From JAZMZS01 sp045586105 (GTDB lineage: Bacteria; Bacillota; Clostridia; Oscillospirales; CAG-272), in contig JAZMZS010000072.1 in the NCBI GenBank assembly GCA_045586105.1, positions 1-16,834 on the forward strand: DNA of 16,834 nt. The letters are read 5' to 3'. Position 1 is the stretch's first letter. Each line of letters opens with the position of its first letter. Below the pieces are notes generated by a model. It made no database searches. It saw only the letters and a list, made by a program, of their open reading frames with translations, and was not told where the DNA came from. Positions 6,539 to 13,795 of the stretch are shown in pieces. The translations under genes were made by a program, and so were the position numbers.

Positions 6539-7808
6539 ATTCAACTATCACACTGATACCGTCGGGGATGACCGTAATACCGTCAGCATCCGCCTTGATC
6601 TGATAAGCACGGGAGATGGCATCTGCCACGTCCTTGCACCATATCATTCCCATAGTCTCGACGATCTCCTCTGAGCATCTGTCGGTTACCATTATGACTG
6701 TCGCCCTGAGCATGATACGTGAGAGTATCTGAGCCATCCACTGATCTCCTTTAGTCTTTTCGGGAGGGGTGCTTTCTATAATATCCGTGATCTCACGCGG
6801 AGTTTTTCCATCGGAGAACCATCGAACAAGCTCATCCCCTCCGCTTCCGTCATTACATTTGGAAACGCATATTATAACTCCGCCCTCATTTACAGCCGCT
6901 TCCGCTGCGGTCATTGATTTTATTGACTGATAAACATTCTGGTCGAGCGGATATCCGCCGTTTGAGGTAAGAACGATATCGCTCATTACAGCATTTACCT
7001 TACACTGCTCCTTTACAAAAGCACATCCCTGCTCGTGTGCGGCAACTGTATCTCCGGCAAATGCCCTAACAACCTTTTTCTCCGCATCGATAACTACATT
7101 TACAATGTACTCAAGACGGCACATACGTGCAGCGGCAACCATGTCCTCATGGAGAGGATTCCCTTCAAGATTACCCGTTCTTGAGCGAGAGGATGCTATA
7201 AGCTTGCCGCAATGGTTGGACATAACAGACTCGGCGGATGCAACGCCGGGAAGGATACTCTTTCTTCCGCCGGAAAAGCCAGCAAAGAAATGAGGCTCGA
7301 TAAAGCCCTCGGCGATAACCATTTCTGCCTCAGCGACAATGCGGTTTACAGACAGCTTACAGCCGGAAGGAAGCACTCCCATAAACACCATGGAATCGGA
7401 ATCGAAAGCATCGTGAATAACGATATTCTCCTTTTCAACTATCTCAGAGCCGAATTTATATATCAGCTCTTCCCTGCTCGTTTCTCTGTGAACACCTGTT
7501 GCTATAAGGATCGTGATATCGACATCCGGACTGCCTGCTCTTATCTGATCCAGTATAAGAGGCATCGATATTTTTGAAGGAACGGGACGCGTGTGGTCAC
7601 TTGTGATGACGACTATCCTACGTTTGCCTACCACCGCCTCGGAAAGAAGCGGGGCGCCGATAGGCGAATTCAACGCCTCGATCACGCTCTGTGTCTGATC
7701 GCACTCGCTTTTCATTTCATGAAGGTGACTTGTCAAAACACCCCGTACGAGCGTTTCATCGAAATCATGTGTTATATGATCCTTGCCGTATGGTATGGAA
7801 ATTTTCAT
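6537..7808 (-). CDS. larA: LarA-family nickel-pincer-dependent racemase (lactate racemase-like)
   Basis: The family catalyses racemisation or epimerisation of 2-hydroxyacids, the founder interconverting D- and L-lactate through a nickel-pincer nucleotide cofactor tethered to a lysine. At 423 residues the length matches. All four key positions of the L. plantarum enzyme as I recall them (H108, H174, K184, H200) are present with a constant shift of one: H107 (GVHRET), H173 (EPHFFAGFSGGRK), K183 and H199 (SNHCG). D71 and R74 in SDHTRP also fit. The GNPLHEDM and NGGYPLDQNVYQ segments are typical. A GGGGAGG ribosome site precedes the ATG by 6 nt. The larB, larC and larE cofactor genes are not in this window. 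Several LarA homologs act on substrates other than lactate, so the exact substrate is open. Confidence 0.92.
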   Translation of the reverse strand: MKISIPYGKDHITHDFDETLVRGVLTSHLHEMKSECDQTQSVIEALNSPIGAPLLSEAVVGKRRIVVITSDHTRPVPSKISMPLILDQIRAGSPDVDITILIATGVHRETSREELIYKFGSEIVEKENIVIHDAFDSDSMVFMGVLPSGCKLSVNRIVAEAEMVIAEGFIEPHFFAGFSGGRKSILPGVASAESVMSNHCGKLIASSRSRTGNLEGNPLHEDMVAAARMCRLEYIVNVVIDAEKKVVRAFAGDTVAAHEQGCAFVKEQCKVNAVMSDIVLTSNGGYPLDQNVYQSIKSMTAAEAAVNEGGVIICVSKCNDGSGGDELVRWFSDGKTPREITDIIESTPPEKTKGDQWMAQILSRIMLRATVIMVTDRCSEEIVETMGMIWCKDVADAISRAYQIKADADGITVIPDGISVIVE

Positions 7809-7837
7809 AATAGCCTCCCCTTGATACCTTTTTCTTT

Positions 7838-7866
7838 AATATACCACATGTTTCGTCAATAGTCAA
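7838..7866 (-). promoter_or_regulatory. Sigma-A promoter for larA
   Basis: On the minus strand TTGACT (7866-7861) and TATATT (7843-7838) are separated by exactly 17 bases. The start point lies about 20 bases before the larA ribosome site, giving a short leader. Confidence 0.75.
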
Positions 7867-7915
7867 CAAAACGATTCTTACAAAAGTCGATCGGTTTAAA
7901 ATACAGAAAAAAACA

Positions 7916-7943
7916 TTGACATAAACAAACAAAAGTGTATAAT
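7916..7943 (+). promoter_or_regulatory. Sigma-A promoter for the phosphoribosyltransferase-MATE operon
   Basis: TTGACA (7916-7921) and TATAAT (7938-7943) are both perfect consensus hexamers, with a 16-base spacer. The leader to the ATG at 8001 is about 50 bases and A/T-rich, without a riboswitch-like fold. It is divergent from the larA promoter with about 50 bases between the two -35 elements. Confidence 0.8.
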
Positions 7944-8000
7944 TATTATGTATGTACAGTTATTGTTAATATATGATCTTTAAAAAAATGGGGTATCGTT

Positions 8001-8555
8001 ATGAAATACTACAGAATTAAAGTCGGCGGTGTTGAACGTGATCTGCCTATCTGTCCGCTCAACGATCAGCTTCAGATAGCAGGCTTCGTCATCGTCGGAG
8101 ACCCGGAGCTTTCCGAGGGGTGTGCTCGTGAGCTTCTCTCAAAAGTACCGGAATATGATTACATTCTCACCGCAGAGGCAAAAGGAATTCCTCTTGCGCA
8201 TGACATGACACGACTTGATGGCAAAAGCAAGTTTATTTGCGCAAGAAAAAAGCCCAAGCTGTACATGAGCGGGGTATTCGAGGTGACAGTAAATTCGATC
8301 ACTACCGAAGGCGAGCAAAAGCTTTATCTTGACACTGCGGAGGCAGAAATGGTCAAGGGAAAGAGACTTCTTATCGTAGATGACGTTATATCTACGGGAA
8401 GATCTCTTGAGGCTTTGGTTTATCTCGCTAAGCAAACAGAAGCTGTGATCGTCGGAATGGCATCTATTCTTGCCGAAGGTGATGCTGCCGACCGTGACGA
8501 TATTATTTATCTTGAAAGACTTCCGCTTTTTGATGCGGAAGGAAACGCTCTGTAA
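8001..8555 (+). CDS. Type I phosphoribosyltransferase, adenine/xanthine PRTase-like
   Basis: A 184-residue cytosolic enzyme of the PRTase fold, probably salvaging a purine base with PRPP to the nucleotide. The PRPP-binding motif is intact at about 123-135 (LLIVDDVISTGRS: two hydrophobics, two acidics, then the STGRS loop). An upstream pyrophosphate-loop-like segment TAEAKGIPLAHDM (about 58-69) also fits the adenine/xanthine branch. The N-terminal part before residue 55 is not typical of classical Apt, so I leave out the apt symbol; the substrate base is uncertain. A GGGG run 8 nt before the ATG is the likely ribosome site. The MATE transporter gene begins 15 bases after its stop, so the two form an operon. 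Confidence 0.85.
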   Translation: MKYYRIKVGGVERDLPICPLNDQLQIAGFVIVGDPELSEGCARELLSKVPEYDYILTAEAKGIPLAHDMTRLDGKSKFICARKKPKLYMSGVFEVTVNSITTEGEQKLYLDTAEAEMVKGKRLLIVDDVISTGRSLEALVYLAKQTEAVIVGMASILAEGDAADRDDIIYLERLPLFDAEGNAL

Positions 8556-8570
8556 TCCTATCAGTAAATT

Positions 8571-9896
8571 ATGAACAAAAAGAATGATCTGACTAACGGC
8601 AGTATCTCAAAAAAACTGATAATTTTCACGCTGCCTCTTCTTGTCAGCGTGATGTGCCAGCAGTTTTACAACCTTGCCGACAGTATAATCGCAGGTAAAT
8701 TTCTCGGCGAAAACGCATTTGCCGCTATTTCAAATTCTTATGAGATAACCTTGATCTATATGGCTGTTTCTGTCGGTTCAAATATCGGATGCAGCGTGAT
8801 AATATCACAGCTCTTCGGAGCACGTGAATATTCAAGAATGAAGAGCGCCGTCTCAACAACATTTATCTGTGCTTCCGCTCTCTCGATGATACTCACCCTG
8901 CTCGGTATTCTGACCCTGCCTCTGATGCTCAGAGCTGTAAACACGCCTGAAGCAATAATCCGTGATTCGTATGATTATCTTATCATATATATTCTCGGAT
9001 TCTTGTTTATGTATCTTTATAACATAGCAAACGGTACATTCTCGTCAATGGGAGACTCGTTCACACCGCTTGTGTTTCTTGTATTTTCTTCTGCTTTGAA
9101 CATCCTGCTTGACGTAGCAATGGTTGGTTACGGAGTAAAAGGAATTGCGCTTGCCACATTTATTTCTCAAGCTGCCGCAGGAATCCTTTCGGTTACTGTT
9201 CTGATAGTTAGACTAAAAAAGATCAAAACACAAAAAATCCAGTTGTTTTCCTTTAAGTTACTAAAAAAGGTTGCGGGGATCGCCATCCCGAGTATTCTAC
9301 AGCAGGGTGTTATATCGATCGGAAATATACTAATACAAGGTATTATAAACGGATACGGAACAGGCGTGATCGCGGGCTACGGTGCTTCGGTAAAGCTCAA
9401 CAATTTCACCGTTAACACCATGACCACGCTCGGAAACGGCATCTCATCCTTTACCGCGCAGAACATCGGTGCAGGCTGCTTTGACAGAGTAAAGGGCGGC
9501 TTCAGGACAGGATTGAAGATCGCGTTTGTAATAAGCGCAATCTTCTTCATTCCTTATTTTCTTTTTCCGTCACAGCTTGTTTCGTTCTTTATAAAGGATC
9601 CTACCGAGGAAGCCATAAAAACAGGATGTGAATTTCTCAGAATACTTTCCCCTTTTTATATCAGCGTGTCTATTAAACTTGTGTCCGACGGCGTATTACG
9701 CGGCGGCGGTGCTATGAAGTACTTTTTACGAGCGACCTTCACCGATCTTGTCATAAGAGTACTTCTTGCTTATATACTATCCCCGATATTCGGTCCTGTC
9801 GGACTATGGATGGCATGGCCTATCGGCTGGATGGTCGGAATGGCAATGTCTCTCTATTACAACAAAAGCGAAAAGTGGAAACAAAATATTATATAA
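8571..9896 (+). CDS. MATE-family multidrug/cation antiporter
   Basis: Integral membrane protein of 441 residues, predicted with about 12 membrane helices in two six-helix halves. The opening is typical of the family: an N-terminal KKLIIFTLPLLVSVMCQQFYN helix followed by NLADSIIAGKFLGENAFAA. The start of the second half (about 232-260, VAGIAIPSILQQGVISIGN) mirrors the first. MATE proteins export cationic drugs or metabolites in exchange for Na+ or H+. The substrate cannot be told. Only a weak ribosome site is visible before the ATG, so translation is probably coupled to the phosphoribosyltransferase 15 bases upstream. No clear terminator follows. Confidence 0.93.
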   Translation: MNKKNDLTNGSISKKLIIFTLPLLVSVMCQQFYNLADSIIAGKFLGENAFAAISNSYEITLIYMAVSVGSNIGCSVIISQLFGAREYSRMKSAVSTTFICASALSMILTLLGILTLPLMLRAVNTPEAIIRDSYDYLIIYILGFLFMYLYNIANGTFSSMGDSFTPLVFLVFSSALNILLDVAMVGYGVKGIALATFISQAAAGILSVTVLIVRLKKIKTQKIQLFSFKLLKKVAGIAIPSILQQGVISIGNILIQGIINGYGTGVIAGYGASVKLNNFTVNTMTTLGNGISSFTAQNIGAGCFDRVKGGFRTGLKIAFVISAIFFIPYFLFPSQLVSFFIKDPTEEAIKTGCEFLRILSPFYISVSIKLVSDGVLRGGGAMKYFLRATFTDLVIRVLLAYILSPIFGPVGLWMAWPIGWMVGMAMSLYYNKSEKWKQNII

Positions 9897-9947
9897 TTTT
9901 TCACTTATCGGAAACAATTATACCTTATCTGGTTAACAAACACCCGC

Positions 9948-9953
9948 TATAAT
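9948..9953 (+). promoter_or_regulatory. Possible -10 element upstream of the anchored hypothetical gene
   Basis: A perfect TATAAT lies 25-30 bases before the next start codon. The expected -35 position (TTATCT or CTTATC, 17-18 bases away) matches poorly. It may be a weak or activator-dependent promoter. Confidence 0.35.
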
Positions 9954-9977
9954 CAGTACATACTTTTTCCGAGGTCA

Positions 9978-10631
9978 ATGATGGAAAACTTCAAAAAATG
10001 GTTCGAGAACTATTGGTATCATTATAAATGGATGACCTTGATACTGGCATTCTCGCTGATAGCTCTCTCGGTCTGTCTTATACAGTGCTCGCAAAAGAAT
10101 GAGTATGATATGTATGCGCTTTATGCAGGGCCGACGCTTATCGGAGGAGCAGAATCGATGCAGCTCAGAGATGCGATCAACGATCACATGGATGCTGAGA
10201 GGCAAAATGTTTGCCTGAATAACTTTGTATACGTGTCATCGTCAAAAAAAGAAGAATACAAGGAAGGCGATGCTTACGTCAATGATGGCATAAACATGCA
10301 GCAGACATCCGACTTTTTTGATTTTCTTTACACCGCCTCGTTCAACATGCTCATAGTGGACGGTGAGTTGTACTCTCTGATCCGCAAGGATGAGATCCTC
10401 ACACCTGTCTCAGACATAAGCGAAAAAGCGGCATCAATATCTGCTGACGGTTATTCGATCAGGCTCTATGACACGTCACTTCCCGAGAAATATGCCGTTT
10501 TCTCAAAAATGCCGGAGGACACTGTACTATGTTACCGCAAAAACGTGCTTATGCAAAATCTTGCCTCAAGCAAAAGCGCCGAGTCGTACGAATATCAAAA
10601 AAATGTGTTTAAGAAAATGGTAGAACAATAA
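9978..10631 (+). CDS. Single-pass membrane-anchored protein of unknown function
   Basis: A 217-residue protein I cannot assign. It opens with an aromatic-rich amphipathic stretch (FKKWFENYWYHYKW, residues 5-18), then one membrane helix at about 19-36, then a mostly hydrophilic domain of about 180 residues, presumably outside the cell. C37 follows LIQ, which is a poor lipobox because Gln is at -1, so I read it as a membrane anchor rather than a lipoprotein. Two ATGs are adjacent, at 9978 and 9981. GAGG lies 3 nt before the first and 6 nt before the second, so 9981 is the better spaced start. It sits 29 bases before a second membrane protein and is probably cotranscribed with it. Confidence 0.75.
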   Translation: MMENFKKWFENYWYHYKWMTLILAFSLIALSVCLIQCSQKNEYDMYALYAGPTLIGGAESMQLRDAINDHMDAERQNVCLNNFVYVSSSKKEEYKEGDAYVNDGINMQQTSDFFDFLYTASFNMLIVDGELYSLIRKDEILTPVSDISEKAASISADGYSIRLYDTSLPEKYAVFSKMPEDTVLCYRKNVLMQNLASSKSAESYEYQKNVFKKMVEQ

Positions 10632-10660
10632 CGTAAAGAGAAAGGAAGCATCACACAAAA

Positions 10661-11080
10661 ATGGGTTCATGGAGATACAAGCTGATAAGCTTTATGAGTG
10701 GGAGATATGGTAATGATAAGCTAAACTACACGTTGTTTTTCACTTATATAATAGTATGGCTTGTAAACTTGTTCGTATTTTCAAGCATAGCATCTCTTGT
10801 GCTCGACCTCGTGCAGCTTGCTTTGATGTTGATAATTATCTTCAGGATGTTTTCAAGAAACATATATAAAAGGCAAAAAGAAAATCGGACATTCATTCGT
10901 ATTTTCGGAAGATTTCTCCCCGATACAAACCTGTTAAAGAACAGATACAGAGACCGGCATACACACATTTATAAAAAATGCAAAAATTGCAAAAGTGTCC
11001 TGAGATTGAAGAAGATCAAGGGTGAGCACACCGCTGTGTGTCCTAAGTGTTCAAGCAGGATAAAAGTGAAGATAAGATAA
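10661..11080 (+). CDS. Two-span membrane protein with C-terminal zinc ribbon (unknown function)
   Basis: A 139-residue protein. Two membrane helices lie at about 22-41 and 43-62, followed by a strongly basic stretch (63-106, many Arg and Lys) and a zinc-ribbon-like end with C107-x2-C110 and C127-x2-C130 (CKNCKSVLRLKK then CPKCSSRIKVKI). The basic region should be cytoplasmic, which puts the zinc ribbon inside the cell, where it could contact nucleic acid or protein. AAAGGAAG lies 12-14 nt before the ATG, a little long. A strong hairpin terminator follows 6 bases after the stop. Function unknown; I see no enzyme motif. Confidence 0.75.
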   Translation: MGSWRYKLISFMSGRYGNDKLNYTLFFTYIIVWLVNLFVFSSIASLVLDLVQLALMLIIIFRMFSRNIYKRQKENRTFIRIFGRFLPDTNLLKNRYRDRHTHIYKKCKNCKSVLRLKKIKGEHTAVCPKCSSRIKVKIR

Positions 11081-11086
11081 TACAAG

Positions 11087-11137
11087 GCAGAGCCTCGGGT
11101 TGACGTATAATGTCCCCCGAGGCTCTGCTGTTTTATT
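11087..11137 (+). terminator. Long hairpin terminator between the zinc-ribbon gene and the AraC gene
   Basis: A perfect 13-bp GC-rich stem (GCAGAGCCTCGGG at 11087-11099 with CCCGAGGCTCTGC at 11116-11128) has a 16-nt loop that can itself form a 3-bp GAC/GTC extension. On the plus strand it is followed by TGTTTTATTT. The minus-strand side has a weaker T-run, but the same stem is the only candidate to end the converging AraC transcript. Confidence 0.85.
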
Positions 11138-11999
11138 TGTACTCAGCCGAAAATTCTGTAGGTGTCTTCCCTGTTGATTTTTTAAATGCGGATGAAAAAT
11201 GCTGTGTACCGCTGTAGCCGAGAAGACTTGCTATCTCACTTATCTTCATTTCATTTTCGGCAAGCAGTCCCCTTGCCGCTTCTATCTTCCTTTGATTTAT
11301 ATATTTATACGGAGATATACCGTATTTCGCAGTAAAACGATGAATTATATATCCTTTTTCAAGCAGGAAAGCAGAAGCGAGATCATCAAGATTGACATTC
11401 GGAACTGCAAGCCTGTCAATATAATCCTTGATCTTTTGCGCAGTGGTTGTCTTTTGCGAAATGGTCTGTTCCTTTTTCTTCTCATAACGGTTCAGGGCAA
11501 GAAACATCCCGCATAGCTCATGTGCTATCTTATCCATACTGTAATCGCGGTTTTCAACATTGATCTTCGAAAGATATCTGTGGATATTGCTCATTTCCTT
11601 ATTCATGTCATGAGGCATAATATAAAACGGAGCATTAAGCGAGAGACCTTTCACGAGAGATGAGATGTATTGACCGGTAAAATTGACCCATATTTTTTCG
11701 TAAGGGTCTTCCTTATCAGAATAGTATACAATATTTGTAAGCGCGTTGATGAAAATAAAATCCCCCTTCCCGACCTCGTGAACGCGGCCTTCATACTCGA
11801 TGTAGCCCTTTCCGGACAAAACGTACTCGAACACGTAGATCCCGCCCCAAAAGATCCCGGAGCGCTCGGTGCGCGGTATATAATACTCGGGTGATGGGTG
11901 CGTGATCCCCGCCAAAGTGACAAACAGTCCGTTAGTATTGAGCAATGGACTGTTGGAGGCGTATACTATCGTCTGATTTCCGTGTACCTTATTACTCAT
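11133..11999 (-). CDS. AraC-family transcriptional regulator (cupin sensor plus double HTH)
   Basis: A 288-residue DNA-binding regulator. The N-terminal half (about 40-125) is a cupin-like sugar-sensing domain (FEYVLSGKGYIEYEGRVHEVGKGDFIFI). The C-terminal AraC domain (about 190-288) has both helix-turn-helix units: LDDLASAFLLEKGYIIHRF and ISEIASLLGYSGTQHFSSAFKK, ending in the family pattern GKTPTEFSAEYK. A TGAGGA ribosome site lies 6 nt before the ATG at 11999. It is divergent from two solute-binding lipoproteins and a glycosidase, the usual layout for a local activator of a sugar-use operon. Regulation of those genes by it is inferred from position only. The sugar is unknown. Confidence 0.92.
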   Translation of the reverse strand: MSNKVHGNQTIVYASNSPLLNTNGLFVTLAGITHPSPEYYIPRTERSGIFWGGIYVFEYVLSGKGYIEYEGRVHEVGKGDFIFINALTNIVYYSDKEDPYEKIWVNFTGQYISSLVKGLSLNAPFYIMPHDMNKEMSNIHRYLSKINVENRDYSMDKIAHELCGMFLALNRYEKKKEQTISQKTTTAQKIKDYIDRLAVPNVNLDDLASAFLLEKGYIIHRFTAKYGISPYKYINQRKIEAARGLLAENEMKISEIASLLGYSGTQHFSSAFKKSTGKTPTEFSAEYK

Positions 12000-12041
12000 T
12001 TTTTCCTCAACATATAATTAAGTTATAAAATATGATATATG

Positions 12042-12070
12042 ATTTTACCATAAATTGCTCAGTTTGTACA
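12042..12070 (-). promoter_or_regulatory. Probable promoter for the AraC-family regulator
   Basis: On the minus strand TGTACA (12070-12065, 4 of 6 matches to the -35 consensus) and TAAAAT (12047-12042, 5 of 6) are 17 bases apart, with TGG just before the -10 (extended form). It is back to back with the binding-protein promoter. Confidence 0.45.
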
Positions 12071-12101
12071 TATTTGTTAAGCAAAATATATTTTTATTAA
12101 C

Positions 12102-12116
12102 ATCGAATAGCTCGAT
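12102..12116. promoter_or_regulatory. Inverted repeat abutting the binding-protein promoter, candidate operator
   Basis: ATCGA (12102-12106) and TCGAT (12112-12116) form a perfect 5-bp inverted repeat around ATAGC. It ends 4 bases before the -35 of the downstream promoter, where AraC-type activators often bind. Upstream, TTTGTACATA/TTTGTTAAGC (about 12063-12082) forms a loose 10-base direct repeat. Short and by-eye only. Confidence 0.3.
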
Positions 12117-12120
12117 TATA

Positions 12121-12149
12121 TTGATTTTCTTGTAAAAAATATATATAAT
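12121..12149 (+). promoter_or_regulatory. Sigma-A promoter for the first solute-binding lipoprotein
   Basis: TTGATT (12121-12126) and TATAAT (12144-12149) are 17 bases apart. The start point lies about 27 bases before the ATG at 12184. The -35 is imperfect, consistent with activator help. Confidence 0.7.
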
Positions 12150-12183
12150 TTAAGTTGTAAATACAGATTCTTTGGAGAAAATC

Positions 12184-13656
12184 ATGAAACTGAAGGCAAT
12201 TGCATTATTACTGATGTTTACAACACTCACAACGATGCTCATCTCTTGCGGCGGAGCAGCTCAGCCGCAAAACACAGATGCGCAAACTGAAGCTGTCACC
12301 GATGCTGAGACATCAGTCGAGAGCATGCTTAACATGGATTTCAATTATGATGGACAGGAGATCAACACCCTTATTGCTACCATCCCCGACCGTACACCCG
12401 ACGATTTTGATTATAACGAATCCCGCGCCGATGTAATGGACGAGGCAAAATACGAGCGCAACAAGGTCATGTTCGAAAAATACGGCGTCAGAATGTCCTC
12501 CACCAAGGACATAGGAATGAATCATAAGGGATACGAGACCATCCAGCAGGACTACACCTCCGGAGACAACGTCTATCAGCTGTGCGTACTGAGAGGATAT
12601 GATGCAGCGAAGCTCGCCATTCTCGGAGCACTATATGATTTCAAGGCGATGCCAAACGTCAATACCGCAAATTCCTGGTGGGATCAGAGTGCTGAGCGCG
12701 ATCTCTCTATTGCAGGATCCTTATTCTTTACAACGGGTGCGATCTCTACCGTCATCGATGATTTCACGTTCTGTGTAGTATTCAATAAAGATCTTTACAA
12801 GGCAACGATCGGAAACAGCATCAATGTATATGATCTGGTCAAAGAAGGAAAATGGACGATCGATAAGCTTGAAGAATTATCCAAGGGAATGAAGGATGAC
12901 GTGAACGGTGATGACATCATGGACACAAGAGACCGTTACGGACTAATGATATGGGATGATGAGATGATGGCATCCATCAATGCCTCGGGTCATAAGATTG
13001 CATCTATAAATAAAGAGGGTCTTGTCGAAATGACCCTTCTCAATGATACCGTCAATACCGTTGTTGAAAAATTCGTAACAATTGCAAACTCTGATTACTG
13101 CATCAACTTCCAGCAGACAAAAGAAGGCGGAAAGCAGTTCTATGATATTTTCACAGAGGATCATGCTCTGTTCTTCATGTCTATGTTCAACGAAGTCGAA
13201 CGTTTCAGAAACATGAGGACCGACTATGGTATTCTTCCCAATCCCAAGCTTACCGAGGATGCTCCTTATTACTCTCCTATCAGCCCCTGGCATTCTGCGT
13301 TTATATGTGTACCCTCAACCATCGAGAACGAAGATGATATATCCAACATAGTTGAACTGATGGGATATCACTCCGAAAAGCTCATCACACCCGCGTATTA
13401 TGACAAGACACTTATAGGAAAATACACAAGAGATGACGAAAGCGTTGATATGCTTGACATCATCTTTAAAAACAGAATGTATGATGTAGGAAATCTCTAT
13501 ACCGTCGGCAATATCCAGGAACAGGTCACAAATCTTCTCAGAAACAATCAGCCCGGAGGTCTGTCGGCGATGTATCAGTCATATTCGGGTCCGGCTTTAG
13601 CGGAAATCAAGGAGCTCAATCTGAAGATAACCATGCTTAAAAACAAGCAAGGCTGA
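12184..13656 (+). CDS. Extracellular solute-binding lipoprotein (ABC sugar-binding type), copy 1
   Basis: A 490-residue secreted lipoprotein that resembles the large carbohydrate-binding components of ABC importers in Gram-positive bacteria. The start is ATG 12184, with GGAG 6-7 nt upstream; a TTG at 12172 in the same frame overlaps that ribosome site and is rejected. The signal peptide (1-21) ends in lipobox LISC with the lipidated C22. A Thr/Ala/Gln/Asp-rich linker follows to about residue 48, then the binding fold. At about 239-250 DVNGDDIMDTRD forms an EF-hand-like calcium loop with acidic or Asn residues at positions 1, 3, 5, 9 and 12. It is very similar to the next gene. No permease gene is in the window. 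The ligand is unknown; the family call rests on overall pattern. Confidence 0.85.
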   Translation: MKLKAIALLLMFTTLTTMLISCGGAAQPQNTDAQTEAVTDAETSVESMLNMDFNYDGQEINTLIATIPDRTPDDFDYNESRADVMDEAKYERNKVMFEKYGVRMSSTKDIGMNHKGYETIQQDYTSGDNVYQLCVLRGYDAAKLAILGALYDFKAMPNVNTANSWWDQSAERDLSIAGSLFFTTGAISTVIDDFTFCVVFNKDLYKATIGNSINVYDLVKEGKWTIDKLEELSKGMKDDVNGDDIMDTRDRYGLMIWDDEMMASINASGHKIASINKEGLVEMTLLNDTVNTVVEKFVTIANSDYCINFQQTKEGGKQFYDIFTEDHALFFMSMFNEVERFRNMRTDYGILPNPKLTEDAPYYSPISPWHSAFICVPSTIENEDDISNIVELMGYHSEKLITPAYYDKTLIGKYTRDDESVDMLDIIFKNRMYDVGNLYTVGNIQEQVTNLLRNNQPGGLSAMYQSYSGPALAEIKELNLKITMLKNKQG

Positions 13657-13708
13657 TCCTTTTACAATACATAGACAGTTTTTTATACATCATGTCAATT
13701 ATTTGCCG

Positions 13709-13737
13709 TTTACAAATCTAAATGGAGGCAGTATAAT
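13709..13737 (+). promoter_or_regulatory. Sigma-A promoter for the second solute-binding lipoprotein
   Basis: TTTACA (13709-13714) and TATAAT (13732-13737) are separated by exactly 17 bases. The start point gives a leader of about 50 bases to the ATG at 13796. No terminator hairpin was seen between the two binding-protein genes, so this gene may also be reached by read-through. Confidence 0.7.
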
Positions 13738-13795
13738 AGAATCATAAGAAAGATACCCCAACAACCAATTACTAAAAACAACGGAGGTTTTTCAA

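Noticed and set aside
10072..10095. Lipobox in the single-anchor protein (LIQC)
   Set aside because: Gln at the -1 position is not accepted in typical lipoboxes and the preceding helix is long enough for a membrane anchor.
11670..11894. Plus-strand open frame inside the AraC regulator gene
   Set aside because: Antisense shadow of the cupin domain; no ribosome site or recognisable motif.
12172..12183. TTG start at 12172 for the first binding protein
   Set aside because: The four extra codons overlap the GGAG ribosome site that serves the ATG at 12184, and the lipoprotein signal peptide is normal from that ATG.
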